Source: Hymenolepis diminuta (taxonomy: Eukaryota > Platyhelminthes > Cestoda > Cyclophyllidea > Hymenolepididae). Taken from it: 64,000 bases of DNA. The translations under genes and the position numbers were made by a program. Below the pieces are notes generated by a model. It had not been told where the DNA came from, did no database searches, and saw nothing but the letters and a program-made list of their open reading frames with translations. This document shows positions 47,131 through 58,480 of this stretch, in pieces (position 1 is the stretch's first letter; every line of letters begins with the position of its first letter). The stretch covers positions 2,645,831 to 2,709,830 of the forward strand of contig CAADRB010000001.1 in NCBI GenBank assembly GCA_900708905.1. The letters are read 5' to 3'.

Positions 47131-48684
47131 TGAAACGGGATGTGTCCTTTTAATATTCCATTTTCATAAAATGCTGGCAAATAATTAAATAATTTGATTT
47201 TGAAAATAAAAAACTTTTCGATAACGTTGACATAATTTCTATTTACACTTCAGATTGATCAGATATTACGAAGAATAAATTCTATGCCCTACGTATTAAT
47301 TATTTCACCTTTGCTGTTAAAATGGCACTTGATATACGGAAGGGCCTATAACATAGGACTCACCTTTCTTGTGGTTTCTGTAAGTTTATAACTCTGTATA
47401 GACAATCAACTTATTGCACAATGGTAATATTTTACATGTACTCCAAGTTAACAAGTTAAAATGCGGTGGTACAAGCCGCATCATTTTCAGGTACCAGGTC
47501 TATCATTTTCCCCTCCATGCTTAATACTCAATTTTCTGCTATTTCTGTCTGGTATAGTCCAAATTCAGCTCAAATTGACGCAAAGAAGGCGATTTTAATT
47601 CAAGGGAAGAGAAATATTTTATAGGGAGACATAATAGTTACTACTGATATTATCCATACAGTATAAAAAGCGTTTACAAGTTGTACTCTTTGGGGAAGCA
47701 CCTGAATAATTGGACAGTGATCTAGTCCAAAAAGGTATGGAACGAGGAGGAATAAATAGGTAATGAAGTATGTACGATACGTATCTTATTTTATTTGATT
47801 TCGGAAATATCAAGCATCCATATTTTTATTAAGAAAAGTTCACATTGTGATTTCCGAATTTTTAATCTTCATTTGATACTCAGTTCCATGAATGAGATTA
47901 TGTCCACAATATTCAAAGCTTGTTGATCGCTCACCTCGATTTATTTATAACCTTTTTTAAAAAACAAGAGCAGATAAGTTATTTTTAAAAAATTTCTGGG
48001 GTAATCAATTTATGTTCCCCCAAATTCAAAAAAACTTGCGTCATCTCGAAGGTTTCCTAGGACGGGCGGACCTAGGCTTCATTGTGTGCATCCACAAGTC
48101 ATTTTAGCCTTCCGTAAAACCACGAAAAACAATTCCTCTAAATCAGTCTAACTAACAGTCTCTGAGGAGATTCTATTCCTTCTTCCTTCACCTGTCCACA
48201 GTTCAGCATCCCTGTGGTGGATCTTAAGCAATCAGGATTTAAAATTAGTAGATGAAAACTGAAGTAGTTGAAATGATTTTAAATTAGCAGTCAATTCCAT
48301 TCATTGCCATAAAATTTTTTGATACGTATAGTTTAAATGTTGGTTTAAAGATGTTCATTTACCATGGTTTGGGTCTTCTTCACGCTGTCCTGAATATGAT
48401 TCCTTCATCCTTTACGTAGTTTATCGATTATCCCCCATGATCTAGCACCTGCGTTATGAACCTTACTCCCCAATGAATCACAATTTTTCCTTTCTGCTTT
48501 TAAATTTTATTTCTTCGTTATTTCTTGATAAAAATATTCCTGTACTAACTGTCTCATTCCTGTCTTGTGATAACCGAGTCCGTGGAGTTGTAAAGGTTAA
48601 TAGGTTGATTAGGTTTCCTCGTATTAAAATGGCTTATTTCGTGCGTGAGTCTCTCCATTATACGTATTCCAGGTATCAGTCTAG
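47131..48684. other. Non-coding spacer
   Basis: Short frames (47619-47813 minus, 48473-48688 plus) show no domain. Nothing else is recognised. Confidence 0.45.
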
Positions 48685-49134
48685 TTAATAAGTGACTAGT
48701 TTTATTGAATTAGGAATTTTATCGTCCTTTAGCACTAAGTGGGAAAATGTGCTATACAGGGTCATTTTAGTGGCTTTGTATATTTTGATATTACCATATT
48801 TTCTCGATCGTATTATTGTGTATCTTATCAGAGAAGCAGTACACAATCTTATATTACATTGATAGCGTTTATAACAAATTTCTTGTAACTCTATTGCACA
48901 GTAAACGTCCTGAATACTTTTAATAACAGAGGAACTATAGGCTCCCGTGATCGTTCGTTGTATAATTATTACATATGACAGTGTAGAAAAAAATTTCTCC
49001 AGATTTAGCCGTGGAATACGATCTGGAAAAGTAAAAAAATTAAATGAGCCTAAGAGGGGCGGATCGAACAGGAGTATATAATGGAATTGGAATGTTTTTA
49101 CTTTTTTCAGTGTTGGAAGCACTGTGTAGTCCAA
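48685..49134 (-). CDS. 149-codon open frame, doubtful
   Basis: Longest frame on the minus strand that does not cross a gap. The product is rich in I, Y, K, R, F and S, as expected of translated AT-rich DNA, with no signal peptide, membrane segment or known motif. It has no neighbouring exon-like features. At this composition a run this long is somewhat unusual but can occur by chance in 64 kb. Confidence 0.12.
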   Translation of the reverse strand: MDYTVLPTLKKVKTFQFHYILLFDPPLLGSFNFFTFPDRIPRLNLEKFFSTLSYVIIIQRTITGAYSSSVIKSIQDVYCAIELQEICYKRYQCNIRLCTASLIRYTIIRSRKYGNIKIYKATKMTLYSTFSHLVLKDDKIPNSIKLVTY

Positions 49135-49194
49135 TTTCTTCTAAGGAGTATAATCCATTTTGCAATATCTAAAGGTTTCATAGTTCAAATTTCA

Positions 49195-49340
49195 CTATCT
49201 AATGCCCGCGTTTACGGTTCTGTTCGCATTCTTGAAATTCAGGGCTTGTTGGACAACTGATTTAATAGAACTGTTGGTCATGACACTTTAATTCGTTTGC
49301 ATATTCTTAAGGCCATGAGCAAGTAGATGAAACTTACATT
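49195..49340 (+). repeat. Dispersed repeat family E, copy 5
   Basis: Distal half, tagaactgttggtcatgaca, ttaattcgtttgcat, then attcttaaggccatgagcaa and gtagatgaaac, matches 33550-33620 closely. The proximal half (ttcgcattcttgaaattcag) is more diverged. Confidence 0.55.
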
Positions 49341-51433
49341 TTAATCTTAGTACCCTATCTATCGGCTTCTAATAAAGATTGCCAACTAATTGCAGTAATC
49401 TTTGAGATAATCGGCTCCATTTACAACTCCCAACCAGTAACTAGCCAAGTTACTGCTGCCAAATCACAACCTGCAATAATTTCGGAGGTTTATTTGAATG
49501 CATGTTTTAGTGAATTATGCTTCTATGTATTCTTTCAGATTTAATTTAAAATAATATCACTAAAACTAAATTTGTTTTTAATGGGCAAAAGTCGATATAA
49601 AACAGAATCTTACTTCTGAATACTTTTTTACTACACTGTGCTATGCGGGAAGGATGATTTCCTCTGGAAACATTTAAAATCCCATTTGGGTCAGAAAATT
49701 GAAATTAGTGAGCAAATTTTATTCATTGTACCTGATCTTCCGATTTTTACAGAAACCGGTATTTCACCTACATTATATTTCCCGTATGTGGGGTGACAGT
49801 TTTATTGATAAGAGTTGAAACAAGCTCATTAAGGAATTATTGAAACGCATTTAGTCTGGGGAAAGTATATTATTATTTTGATATAATTAATATAATTAAT
49901 GGTAAAAAATAAGTTTTTTATATTAATGGATCAAATTGATCTCTTCTATAGAATAGAAGCGCTTCCTTCTGTTCACTTATATCGAAATATCATCCAATTT
50001 AACCGAGATAAATCACAAGAGATCTCCTTTATGTATTGCAGAATTTTTCCTAGGCATGACTTGCTGGTATTCGATAGCTCGGAAAAGCTAATTTGTAATC
50101 CACTTATCATAACTTGTAGGTTCAAATCTTCAACGCGTATACACGCGCACACAACAAAAAGGCCAATCGAAAAGGGTATTTAAAGATGGATCGAAGAGAG
50201 TTCGTGAAGAATTGCACATGGACATGTCTTTTTTGGTTTCTCGAATAAAAGTGATTAAACAACTAACTATTGATTCATTATAACTATTCTGCTAACGTGA
50301 TATAGTTGAAAGACGCATTTCCGCTATAAATCTAAAGATTATATTTTGATATATTCGTCAACTCCGATTGTGCCAATAAAAAAAATCGATGGAATCAACT
50401 TTTTCGAACGAATTCCTCTATAGGTAGATTCTCAGTAAAAATTTTCTTTGACACATTTTTATGACAGTGTCCTTGTCTGTATACGAATCGGATTGTGGAC
50501 TTCTGGACTCATTGGCTACCTGGTTAGTTAGTAATAGAGTAGAAAGGGGATTTCATTACCAAGTATGTGAATCTGCTGTCTGTTTACTTAATTTTGTGAG
50601 TTCTGCTATTCTCTTCCTCCTTCTATCAAGCGCATACCTTCAAGCTTCTTTTAAATTTGAGAGATTGATTGAAATTTTAGCATTTTGTCATCAGACCTAG
50701 CAGTAGATAGATATAGACGTTGTCAACACTCTTATCTAGGACTGAAGATTTATGGAATCACATGGTCCACACTAACTACTTAGTCATTATCTCAAATGGT
50801 GAAAATTAACTAGAATCACGGCTTTAGGATCATGTTTAGTGCGGTAATTTCATTCAGTCACATTGAATTAAACAAAGAAAAAAATAATCACTGCGGCATC
50901 ACCAATATTACCAATAAACTAAACTTGATCCCAAATATGGTTTATAAAGGGGAAAAATCATTTTGATTTGTCAAATATTCATGTAGCAATTATATTGAAC
51001 TGGTAGGTAATTTTTAATGAATTAAATTCGATGGTCCTGATGGAGAAACACATTTTGGAAGAAAACTGTTGTCGCGTTGTGGAGTTTCCTTTCTTCAAGC
51101 CATTCCAAAATCCGGGAAAATGTTTGATTTCGAGGTCATCAGAAATGTGTCTGACACCTTAGTGTTATCATTTACTATGTAATTCGACGCAATGCTTCAT
51201 CAGAGAACCTCTAAAACTTGCTTTCTTAAACATTGCCATCTACGTCGACTAATTTAATATAGTTTTTTAAGCGAAGAGCAGAAAACCTAATCTCTCAGTT
51301 TCCTTTGGATATTGAAAGTGATAGAACTCTTTTTTTGGATATTAACACTTTTTTAATTAACTTACTGACACATCCACATCGGGAGGTTGCATATTGTAGA
51401 TATTAATTGACCATTATTAATTAAAATAAATAC
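49341..51433. other. AT-rich spacer
   Basis: Frames at 49899-50183 (94 codons) and 50461-50700 (79 codons, leucine-rich end) have no recognisable motif. A B-box-like ggttcaaatc at 50119 lacks T-stem pairing, so no tRNA. Confidence 0.45.
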
Positions 51434-51545
51434 GCCAGTGACACAGTGGTCAACGTGAATGTCGGTCAAATCAGATATGGCGATATATATCCCCATCGGT
51501 GCACATTCGGTTATGTGGATGGCCAGCCAAGTTGGTCAGTTATAG
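51434..51545 (+). repeat. tRNA-derived SINE, copy 5
   Basis: Best full head in plus orientation: cagtgacacagtggtcaacg (A-box, TGACACAGTGG), tgaatgtcggtcaaatcaga, then tatccccatcggtgcac (B-box side, decayed) and a gtggatggccagcc body. The A and B parts have tRNA-like spacing. Confidence 0.7.
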
Positions 51546-52739
51546 TTACCTTGACGAATGATAGAATATAATTTTCCAGAATACCTCCACCTCTGGACAA
51601 GTTAAGCCTTATCAACACTTTCCATAATGGAAAAGGGGAGATATGGAACTAAGAATTCAGTAATCACATTTTCACTTCATATTCATTTGCAGTTTGATTA
51701 AGCTACTGACATGTGTTTAGAAGATGAACCTCACATTCAGATATAGGCCTCAGATGGCTAAAATACCGCAGATGTGAACTCACGAGTCGTTGGTCCCGTC
51801 TGTTGATTCGGTGATGCTGGCTGATCTCTTCTGTGTCGTCAGTATCACGTGTTATGATCATCTGTAAACGCTAAACTGCTAATTGTCTTGGTCCCCCTAG
51901 CCATTCGTCTAGTTCCATAGTTATTAAAGGAAGACGAAATTGATAATAGAGATGACTTGAGACGGGGAATCAGTGAAAGTCAGTGAATAACTTGGAGCAC
52001 ACGGATCAGTCGTCACGGAGATATCTTCAATTAGATTGGTGATTGCAGCTTGTGTATTTATCACTAGCATTGGGCACTATTTACGTCTATCTTGCTCTAA
52101 TCGACTCCAATAATTCAGCTTTAGACTAGGAGACTTACATCACTGCAGATTGACTCCGCTGTTTCGCTGCCTCATAATCACTTTAAAAGAAATTACTTTA
52201 GTAACGTATAGCGGTTTATTAGGTCCTCCTTCAAATTCTTATATATTTTTTCAAAACTTCTGCTGATTGGAAGTATTTATCATGAGTAATTTACTTTAGG
52301 TCAGTTTAATAATCTTTTCGCTAGAGGATAAATTACAATATAGGACTATTCTTCACTTGAAATCTTACTTCCGGAATTAATAGCTTATATAATATGCTAC
52401 ATTTTATTAAGAAAATAAAGGGGCATTTGTAATGAGAGTTAGAATAACTTTTTATAGAATTCGAATGAAAATCTGCACTGTGCACTCAAATATATATGCA
52501 CAAAGGACAACAGAAAATCAGTAATATAAACACGTAAACTGAATTAGTTTTTAACTGTTTATTTGTTAGTAGGACAAAGTTTTCATGGGATGATTGCCTG
52601 ATTCGGTGAAATTTGATGATCTGGACTATTTTAAAATACCTTTCCAGTCTCTTCCAATTACTCATAGCTGAAAGATGATCAAAATAAATCAAAGTGGCGT
52701 AACCCATACTGTTTAACAAGCTCTGAGTATTGGGGAGAT
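51546..52739. other. Non-coding spacer
   Basis: A 77-codon minus frame (52486-52719) has no motif. Nothing else is recognised. Confidence 0.45.
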
Positions 52740-52910
52740 GAATTTATTCAAATACTCCGGGATCAAATCACGAAAATTGGAAATTACAGAGTGATTAATC
52801 CCCTTATAAGAAATGGACAATTCAGTGCTTCCAGAATTCAAATAATGTGGAACTCTTGACATCCTAACTTCATTATATTCTGTTTTTTAATTCCCATTTA
52901 ATTTCCTACC
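52740..52910 (+). repeat. Dispersed repeat family C, copy 1
   Basis: Contains ctccgggatcaaatcacgaa, then gaattcaaataatgtggaac, tcttgacatcctaac and a pyrimidine-rich tail. Similar ordered words at 53280-53460, 54780-54915 and 57100-57215. Confidence 0.45.
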
Positions 52911-53279
52911 GAAATATTTTGCCATTTTTCATGTTCAGATATTATCGTATAATTAAAACTTGTAGATCATACGGTCAAATTTTGACTATAATATGCAACT
53001 AGTCACGTGGAAGATTTATTAAATCAACCTTCACAAGGAAATAGTTTCATAACAGTACCCAGTTAGTAGGCGAAAGATATTTAATGGCTCTATTCTTATA
53101 ATTTTATTTACAATGTTTATTCGAGCCCACCTTGAGTGGACTCTAGTCAGCTCCACTATGCTGAGGTAAGATGCAGAATCATCCCACTTTTTCATCCTTG
53201 GAAAGAAAAACTGAACTGGCCAACCATCCTAATCAATCAACCGGTCAACAACCTCTAGATGTGGTGGACAAAAATTTCT
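52911..53279. other. Spacer between two family C copies
   Basis: Nothing coding recognised. Confidence 0.4.
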
Positions 53280-53460
53280 CAGTAATCCGGGGGACAAGTC
53301 ATGAAATTTAAATATTTGTAATATCAGCTGTCCATTAAGTAATTATTATACAATCCGAATGCAAAAGTCAAATAAAGTATAATTTCTTTAACACCCTAAC
53401 TTTTAGCGGCTCCTCCTTTATACCTTATTGGACTCTACCGGTACGAGGTTTTATTTGCTT
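53280..53460 (+). repeat. Dispersed repeat family C, copy 2
   Basis: Contains atccgggggacaagtcatga, aatttaaat, agtcaaataaagtataattt and ctttaacaccctaacttt. Aligns by eye with copy 1, about 540 bases upstream. Confidence 0.45.
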
Positions 53461-53767
53461 TCTTATGATGGAGATCAATTGGCAGATCACCAGATCACTG
53501 ATGACTGACTTACTAGTGCCCTTAATTTCAGTGACACCGAAGGTCCACACATAATTCCTCTTTTACAAATTTACTGTTGATGTTCTATAAGATGGGGAAT
53601 AGAATTCCTTTTAAGATTTATTATCCACATTTTATCTTCCTTCTCACTGAACATCTGTTTTTGTGTCAGCCTCGAGCTACCTTAAATAAATCTTTGAGTG
53701 GGGATTTATTTTGAATCTGATGTCCGTATTGCGAATGACAATCTGACATGTAGCGTTCCAAGTTTCC
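53461..53767. other. Non-coding spacer
   Basis: Nothing recognised; a short minus frame (53677-53859) overlaps the next candidate on the other strand and is likely its shadow. Confidence 0.4.
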
Positions 53768-54034
53768 ATGTCATTAAAATGGCCGAAAACTGGTACAAAA
53801 AGTTCTAGTGGGTGGATGCGCCTAAGAAATAGGGATCTCGAGGATTCTGGAGCTAGCACCGTCTCACTTAGCCGTTTTGGATCGAAGTCTCACGAGGAGA
53901 GGATTTGTGCTATGGAGAAGGAAATGGACATTTTTGGTTGCATTAGCTATATCAGACTAACAGATTTCTTTGGCTTTTTGGTTGTTTGGCTGAGCTTTCT
54001 TTATAGTTCTCCTTGGTACTTGATAACTTATTAG
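53768..54034 (+). CDS. Candidate small protein with hydrophobic C-terminus
   Basis: An 88-codon ATG-to-TAG frame in a GC-richer patch. The first about 55 residues are polar and charged (WPKTGTKSSSGWMRLRNRD; SLSRFGSKSHEERICAMEKE). The last about 25 form a strongly hydrophobic stretch (FFGFLVVWLSFLYSSPWYL) that could be a C-terminal membrane anchor. The balanced amino-acid mix differs from the I/K/N/Y-rich chance frames elsewhere. I recognise no family, see no splice structure and no neighbouring gene. A real small gene, a transposon fragment or chance remain open; chance is still the simplest. Confidence 0.2.
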   Translation: MSLKWPKTGTKSSSGWMRLRNRDLEDSGASTVSLSRFGSKSHEERICAMEKEMDIFGCISYIRLTDFFGFLVVWLSFLYSSPWYLITY

Positions 54035-54779
54035 GAGCTTTAAATTAAGAGAACTGGGAAGACTTTTCACAGTAGCACGAAGGTGAGATTTTTTCGTTGA
54101 ATTTTAACCGCGAGATTTCCAGAGGATTCCACCGAGCTAGCTCTTCACTTATTAAGGCTCCGGAAGAACGAAATCCTTAGAATTACCTTCTGCCGGTGTC
54201 TAAGGGAGCCCTAAGTTTGTTATAATCGTGTATATACTCGAACTAAATCCACATGCGAGTTTGACTTTTATTCACACAGTACCTTCGTTTAAAAATATAT
54301 TTGTCTGATTTCATGTATTAACAAGTTTCGCTGTCACAACCTCTTCGCCCTGCAAATTCACAAAACATCATTCACACTCCAGCCTTGAGAGTGCATAGAC
54401 CATTTTGGGAATTAGTGCGGGAGAAAACGTGCGTAAAGACTTTCCAACTTTTGCATTTGGGGAGGAGCAAAAATATGCAAATTATGTGCTAACTACTACT
54501 ATCTGCTTATCATAATTAGCTGGAAATGGAAATTTTTATCCGATATGCGGAAGATTGACTTGTGCGGTTTTAGAATAGTTATTAATCTTATGGTTTGGTA
54601 ATGATGTGTGCAATTTCAGGAATTTTTCAATAAATTCATAATAATAATATGAATATGATAAGCCAATTAATATAGCACACAATGTATTCATTTAAATAAT
54701 TCGTATTTAATAATTGTGATTTATTGCAATTTAGTCATATATTCACTGTGCTCCATATGAAGATAATTTACACACAAAT
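54035..54779. other. Non-coding spacer
   Basis: The first about 200 bases continue the GC-richer patch without a frame; the rest is AT-rich. Nothing is recognised. Confidence 0.4.
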
Positions 54780-54915
54780 TCAATTATCTGAATTTCCCAG
54801 TGCAATATATTCATTTAGCAATAACTGAGCAAAATGTTTAATTCAGAATTTAAATAAAGTGGGACTCATTGAGTATCTAACTGTACTTAAACTCGCTTCC
54901 CATCATTCATAAGTG
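54780..54915 (+). repeat. Dispersed repeat family C, copy 3
   Basis: Contains ttcagaatttaaataaagtg, ggactcattgagtatctaac and a pyrimidine-rich end. Matches the second half of copies 1 and 2. Confidence 0.4.
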
Positions 54916-56159
54916 ATCTATTCAATTTTTCTGCTGTTTAGATAATTCCAGTGATAAAACTTATAAAATTTCTTTACTTTGCCATGGATAAAAATACTCA
55001 GATTAAGAGTGCAAGAAATTCTATTAAAAGTTAAGATATTTGCCTCCCATTAGTTACATTATCCAGAGGAATTCAGACAAAACGTCAGTACATCCTGTAA
55101 ACCTCCACCCCATTCAATCCAAAATAGTAAAGTGCGGGACTGCCAATTGTATGTGAATGTTCACCGAAAAGAAAGCGATGCTTCCGCGCTATCGATGGTA
55201 TCATTGTCTTAGAGATGTAACAGTTGTCACGTCTAGATGTCACTTACTGTTGTTAATTTCGACGACCGCCTTTGTTCTAGCAACTCGTCAAAACCCGGAG
55301 AGAGAATAGGTAAATGACTCAAAGCTCAACTGCGACCTTCTTTCCATATGTAAAGAAATTTTCACGGCTTTTGCATAGTTCTGGATTATGAAATTAATCG
55401 GCTGCCTGATTAGCCAATAGTTGCGTCACTGGTGGGATTATCATCTCAAACACGACCTTGAAAATTCAATAATCGATAACAGAATGTACGAGAGAATCGA
55501 TTCCGTTTTCTCTCACTAAGATTCATTTTTAAACTATTCAGCAGAATTGGAGGAATTCGCAAAGGCTGTTTTGCATAAAGAGACATTTCCTTTTAAATTT
55601 GATTTGTTAATAAACTCAATGTGTATTTTAAATTGGGCGTTTTTGTCATGAAAAATCTAATTAGTGATCACCAATTTGAAGGAAAAGGATTTATTACAAA
55701 TTTTCAAATCTTTTATGTCACCGCATTAATTAAATCATCGCTATTTCATATTAAGGACGGATCAACAAAAACTGATCGGTCTGCATTCATATTACATGCA
55801 CGATTTCCCCTAACACCTTCAAGATATCTGAGAAGGCCAGATTTTTTCAAGACAATTTGGGACCACTGCATTGATTTTCGTGGGTGTTTATAATGTATCT
55901 TTCACCGTATACTAACGTAAATCTACGATTTATTTTAATTATAATTTCTTAATTTATTTAAATATATTTTTAATTATTTATGTTAATTTCAATTTTTAAG
56001 GTATAATTTGTTTATAGGAATGTATTTAACATTAAATTTTTAAGTTCGATTTTAATAACATTACTACCCCTTATTTCAGACTTGATTAGTTCCCAGTCTA
56101 CGCTCTCTTCTCATATCTGATGAATTGGAACTGGTTCGTGAAGAATTTAGATTGCTCAC
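54916..56159. other. Non-coding spacer
   Basis: A 90-codon frame (55621-55893) has no recognised motif. Nothing else is seen. Confidence 0.45.
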
Positions 56160-56300
56160 TTAGATTGCCTTCAAAGCTAAATCACATCCAGCCATTAAGG
56201 TCTTAAAGAAACAGAGGTGCCGGTCACAACTCAAATCAAAATAAATCATGACATTTTCTAACTTCACCTTTCCCTTCCTCTTCAGGCCACACAGCTCCTG
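56160..56300 (+). repeat. Dispersed repeat family B, copy 4
   Basis: Contains gccttcaaagctaaatcaca, ttaaggtcttaaagaaac, gaggtgccggtcacaactc and a pyrimidine-rich tail. Matches 15490-15660 and 25165-25310. The minus frame 56160-56351 is a shadow of the repeat. Confidence 0.5.
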
Positions 56301-57099
56301 TCCAAACCACTTACTGATGCAAATTGTACAGTAAAAGGGATTAAAACTCAAATACTCATTTTAAGACTTAAAAAATGTTCTATTCTCGATTCATCACATG
56401 AGTGCTAACAAATTTTGAAACATGTTTTGGATCGCACGACTTTACATGTTCACGTTGTTCAAAATGCATGATCAGATGTTGCAGAATTTCGATTTTGGCT
56501 TTCTCGGTAGCATAGTCAAGTGGGGATCTCGATAATCAAAAGACCTAAAGGGAGCAAGAGGAAAGGACTACGCTTCATTGTGATTTCCAATAAATGCAAT
56601 GAGCACAGCTATATTGAAAATATGACGTTTTTTAAAATCTATTATTGGTTCCAAATTCTTTAAATATGTATAAATTTTAATGACTTTTCGATTACTAAAA
56701 AGGCTGCGATCCAAATGCTGAAGTAAGTAAAAAATAATTCATTCCTGAACTTATCCAGTATATATAAAATATAAAAAATATTGCCATTTAGGAAAAAGAA
56801 AAAATGAATCTTTGCAAAATATCCAAGCTCACATTATTTCAAAGTCAATCAGTGCACAGGGGATTTGAAGAAGAAACGGGAGAAAAATTGGAGGCTGAAA
56901 GAGTAAGGAAATGTCAGCAAGAGGGAGTGGGAGATGGGGTTTTGATTAGTGGGCAAAATTATGGTGTACCCAGTGTAGTTAACTATTTTGCGTTCTTTGT
57001 TCATTAGATGAGCAAATAATGAAAAATTATCATCTGTCAATCAGAGTCTCGCAAATTTATGAGTCAAAATGGTGACTACCGCAATGAATTTATCTGGGT
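56301..57099. other. Non-coding spacer
   Basis: A purine-rich patch (56860-56950) opens frames on both strands (56804-57007 and 56849-57040); neither is a supported gene. Confidence 0.45.
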
Positions 57100-57215
57100 A
57101 TTACCTTTATATCTTGATAGAGTCGGAATTTAAATAAAATAAAATTCTCCCATTCTCTCAGTTCGTTTTTCTACCACATCCATTTTCCTTCCCTTCCCTT
57201 TCCCCTAATTGGACT
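57100..57215 (+). repeat. Dispersed repeat family C, copy 4
   Basis: Contains gtcggaatttaaataaaata, aaattctcccattctctcag and a ttccttcccttccctttccc tail. Ordered match to the second half of the other C copies. Confidence 0.35.
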
Positions 57216-58079
57216 ATTTAATGTTTTTATTACGTCCCACAGTTTAAATTTTAATTTATAGCTCTAAAATATTCTAAACCCTGCTTATGAAATCAGACGA
57301 ATTTAAATGGAATTAGATTAAAAAAGTGCTGAAGAATGGAGAATTTTGCTGTTACAAAATATCATCCACTGCGATATTCATTCCCGTATTTTCAAGGCTA
57401 ATCTCCAACCAACCGTTCTCGACTTCTTAAGAAATAAGTTTTCATGGGAAAAGTAACCCCAACGGTAACTAGGGCTATGCAGTGATCTTGGTTTCAAGAC
57501 TGAAATTTTGCCAATTTGCCTTTCACCTCCTCCCGACAAATGTTTTATTGAAATCTATGTAACTCTTGTCCAAATCATATCCTTTGGACAATCTGTTGTT
57601 TTATTGGGCTATATATAATTTGTTTTTTAGTTGTCTTGAGTTGTGTATTCCAAAATTTTAGGAGATTATTAGATTCTAGTTGTTTCTCCCTGTTGTACAG
57701 TACAAACATTTCCTAATAACTGCATATTCATAACAAAATCTGCTCAAGTTTCCAGGCAATGCTAGTAGATTTTTTCAATGTAATTATTATGTCATTATTT
57801 CTAGGTACAGTTGGATATATTATGCACTTATAAATTTTCTCAAAAGTATTCATTTATTAAGAAATATTTGGCCTAAATTAAACGCGAAGGTTAATAATCT
57901 CTAAATAATTCTTAAAATTATGTAATAGGAGCGAAATTTAATTACTATGTATTCACTATTGTCTCATTCAGGAAGATTAAAATGAATAAATTTGTGTTAG
58001 ATATCCATTTGTTTTTCAAAATTATCCAATGAAAAATTCCACCGCAAAATGGTACAAATTATTGTGATCATAAATTGTT
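57216..58079. other. AT-rich spacer, nothing recognised
   Basis: No frame or repeat worth noting. Confidence 0.45.
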
Positions 58080-58480
58080 AGTTCTCTTTGCTCAGAGTAC
58101 AGAAAACTACTCTCTCTCTCGTTTGCTTTGGATAGAAATGGCTACTACTGCCAATCACTGCGGAGGCGTAGGTAGGGAACTAAGAATAGACAAATTCTAA
58201 TATCAGCAGCTTTTGCGTGGAGTTATTTTTAGCACAATTTACTGCTACTCCAACTCCATATTTCCCCTCTGCCTCTCTTCTCACACACCCAAGCGAAAGC
58301 TCCGCGTTTGCACGTGCTTCGATCAAACTAGCGGACAGATTTATAATAAAAAATCAAATACAGTTTTGCTAATTTTAGCTAGTTAAAGTTAATTTTACGT
58401 TGACTTGTTGTTCTGGAAGATTAATAAGCATTGTCTGTGGCCAAGTTTGACGAGGTATGTAGACGTCGCGGTTTCAACAG
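58080..58480 (+). promoter_or_regulatory. GC-richer patch, possible promoter or first exon
   Basis: Local rise in GC, with a C/T-rich block (cccctctgcctctcttctca) and CG-containing words (gctccgcgtttgcacgtgct) between very AT-rich flanks. A plausible TATA-like ttataataaa lies near 58341, and splice-donor-like words follow: gag|gtatgt (GT at 58455) and cag|gtattt (GT at 58481). This would suit the start of a plus-strand gene whose exons lie beyond the window. No coding frame is seen, so the call is inference. Confidence 0.15.

Noticed and set aside
50060..50135. tagctcgg ... ggttcaaatc, possible tRNA gene
   Set aside because: T stem does not pair and there is no acceptor stem, although A- and B-like words are near tRNA spacing.
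56110..56150. ctgatgaa word, possible hammerhead ribozyme core
   Set aside because: The second conserved GAAA and flanking stems are absent; the same holds for other ctgatga words in the window.
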